In this document: piece after piece, positions 62,642-64,000 of the stretch
How the letters are laid out: each line of letters opens with the position of its first letter
How positions within the stretch are numbered: the stretch's first letter is position 1
DNA from: CAZEVY01 sp964515555
Lineage (GTDB): Bacteria; Acidobacteriota; Terriglobia; Bryobacterales; Bryobacteraceae
Reading direction: 5' to 3'
NCBI GenBank assembly: GCA_964515555.1
Contig: CAZEVY010000003.1
Coordinates: 62,001-126,000, forward strand
Length of the DNA stretch: 64,000 nt
The notes under the pieces: generated by a model
What the model was told of the DNA's origin: nothing
Databases searched by the model: none
What the model saw: only the letters and a program-made list of their open reading frames with translations
Made by a program: the position numbers and the translations under genes

Positions 62642-62804
62642 GACGCAAGTATATATCGGTGCGGCTCGCGAATCCTGTCCGCTGCGAGCCGCTCGGCCGG
62701 CGGCGTCCCGCATCGGCTTCGGGGCGCGATTCTCACTCCACGCATTCCGGCGCGCCATCGTCAATACTGGTGTGTGCGGGGCGACGTGCGTCCCGCCTCA
62801 CCGA

Positions 62805-64000
62805 ATGGCCGAGTTCGTCCTCAAGTACGCCGACGCCCGCGGCGAGATCCGCCAGCAGGTCGCCGAGGGAAACTCCGAGGAAGAACTGCGCGACCGTTAC
62901 TCCCAGCAGGGCTTCCTCATCTATTCCATCAAGCCCCGCGAGCAGGCCTCGCTGTCGGCTCGTCTCGCCCCCAAGCGAAAGAAAATCAACCTCGAAAAGT
63001 TCCTCATTTTCAACCAGCAGTTTCTCACCCTCATCCGATCCGGCCTCCCCATCCTCAAGGCCCTCGATCTGCTCGCCGACCGTCTCACCGACCCCAAGCT
63101 CGGCGTTCACATCAAGCTCGTCCGCGAGGAGGTTCGCAACGGCGCCCTGCTCTCGGAGGCCTTCGGGCGGCAGCGCGTCTTCCCGCCCATCTATGTCACC
63201 TCCGTCATGGCGGGCGAAAAGTCGGGCGCGCTCGCCGAGGTGATCGAGCGGTTCATCCACTACCAGAGGCTGGCGCTGGGTGTGCGCAAGAAGATCCTGG
63301 TCTCGCTGATCTACCCGGCCCTGCTGATCGTTCTGGTCATCGGACTGATCGTCTTCCTGGTCACCTATGTCGTCCCGAACTTCGCGCAGCTTTACGGGAG
63401 CATGGGCGCCGACCTGCCGATGATGACCCAGGTGCTCATCGCCGTCGGTACCACCGCGCGTAACTACGTCATCGGCGGCTTTGTGGGACTCCTCGCCGCG
63501 ATCGTCGCCTTCCGGCTTTGGGCGAAGACCGACGCCGGGGCCGTGCGCGTCGAGCGCCTCCAACTCCGCGCGCCAATCATTGGCGAGGTCTGGGTGAAGT
63601 ACCAGGTCGCGCAGCTCTCCCGCGTGCTGAGCACGCTGCTGCTCGGCGGAATCCCCCTGGTGCAGGCGCTGGAGACCGCTTCCAGCTCCATTGGCTCGCG
63701 GCTTCTGCGACAGTCGATCGACAAGTCGCGCCGCATGGTGCGCGAGGGACAGGCGCTCTCGGCCTCGCTCAACGCCACGGGCGTATTCCCTGGCCTGGCG
63801 ATCGACATGATCGAGGTCGGCGAATCCACGGGCGCGCTGCCCGCCATGCTCGCCAGCGTCGCCGAGTTCTACGAGGACGACGTCAATGTCCGCATGACGG
63901 CCCTGCTGGCGCTCATCGAGCCCGCCATCATGATCTTCATGGGCGGCTTTGTGGCGTTTGTGTTGGTGTCTCTGTACCTGCCCATCGTCTCGCTGACCGA
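62805..64000 (+). CDS. Type II secretion/type IV pilus inner-membrane protein (PilC/GspF family), cut by right edge
   Basis: About 398 residues are visible before the window ends, with no stop. The N-terminus is MAEFVLKYADARGEIRQQVA; two similar PilC/GspF units follow, the first with FLIFNQQFLTLIRSGLPI and the second with KYQVAQLSRVLSTLLLGGIP, each followed by GEKSGALAEVIERF or GESTGALPAMLASV. Transmembrane helices lie between the units (SLIYPALLIVLVIGLIVFLV) and near the visible end (IEPAIMIFMGGFVAFVLVSL). It forms the inner-membrane platform of a pilus or secretion machine. No pilus genes are upstream, so the cluster probably continues beyond the window. Confidence 0.9.
   Translation, partial: MAEFVLKYADARGEIRQQVAEGNSEEELRDRYSQQGFLIYSIKPREQASLSARLAPKRKKINLEKFLIFNQQFLTLIRSGLPILKALDLLADRLTDPKLGVHIKLVREEVRNGALLSEAFGRQRVFPPIYVTSVMAGEKSGALAEVIERFIHYQRLALGVRKKILVSLIYPALLIVLVIGLIVFLVTYVVPNFAQLYGSMGADLPMMTQVLIAVGTTARNYVIGGFVGLLAAIVAFRLWAKTDAGAVRVERLQLRAPIIGEVWVKYQVAQLSRVLSTLLLGGIPLVQALETASSSIGSRLLRQSIDKSRRMVREGQALSASLNATGVFPGLAIDMIEVGESTGALPAMLASVAEFYEDDVNVRMTALLALIEPAIMIFMGGFVAFVLVSLYLPIVSLT

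Overview
The window is high-GC, densely coded bacterial chromosome, most likely from an Acidobacteriota member of the Solibacter/Bryobacter lineage (order Bryobacterales). The main support is the NHL-repeat protein at 22410-25157, which ends in the C-terminal domain described from Solibacter (TIGR03437 type). Further support comes from a secreted LPNYTC-type protein, several Tat-exported sugar isomerases and Gfo/Idh/MocA oxidoreductases, ThuA and PQQ-dehydrogenase genes, and an interspersed GC-rich palindromic element. This assignment is inferred from protein recognition only. No rRNA, tRNA, CRISPR array, prophage or insertion sequence was seen.

Layout. 1-1250: end of an unknown gene and a V8/trypsin-like protease. 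1365-10699: a co-directional run of sugar isomerase, ThuA protein, cytochrome-bearing PQQ dehydrogenase, transaldolase, and a 2-oxoacid dehydrogenase E2 plus fused E1. 10775-12891: a small toxin-antitoxin islet with a frameshifted ParE, an intact ParD, an MNT/HEPN pair, a duplicated scrap of that pair, and a separate HEPN-like gene. 12900-18082 (minus): the branched-chain amino-acid operon ilvB-ilvN-ilvC-cimA, preceded by a complete-looking transcription attenuator with a leader peptide rich in Leu, Ile and Val codons. 18162-25157: a dehydrogenase, two secreted metallopeptidases and the NHL protein. 25258-27990: a hybrid histidine kinase. 28148-31887: a periplasmic-type molybdenum hydroxylase (Fe-S, Mo and FAD subunits).

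31949-36053: a Cys-rich small protein coupled to a SAM methyltransferase whose reading frame contains an in-frame TGA followed by a SECIS-like hairpin (candidate selenoprotein), then a lyase-like propeller, an exported methyltransferase and two secreted proteins. 36160-42477: an envelope-type operon of methyltransferase, family 2 glycosyltransferase, a 1340-residue internally duplicated membrane protein, and a YihY protein. 43220-45980: uvrB and a DUF2520-like gene. 46298-50164: secreted protein, GH88 glycuronyl hydrolase and FGGY kinase, a likely uronate-glycan utilisation set. 50280-64000: proline-catabolic aldehyde dehydrogenase, small proteins, a second sugar isomerase, two PIN-type toxin-antitoxin pairs, an S9 peptidase operon with a GATase hydrolase and a carboxylate-type transporter, a receiver-DUF3052 fusion, a MATE exporter with a structured leader, another Gfo/Idh/MocA protein, and the start of a PilC/GspF gene that runs off the right edge.

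The most interesting items are the candidate selenocysteine methyltransferase, the ilv attenuator, the palindromic repeat family that sits at a fixed distance before two start codons, a recurring -10 box placed 6-8 bases before ATG (possible leaderless transcription), and the decayed and duplicated toxin-antitoxin pieces.
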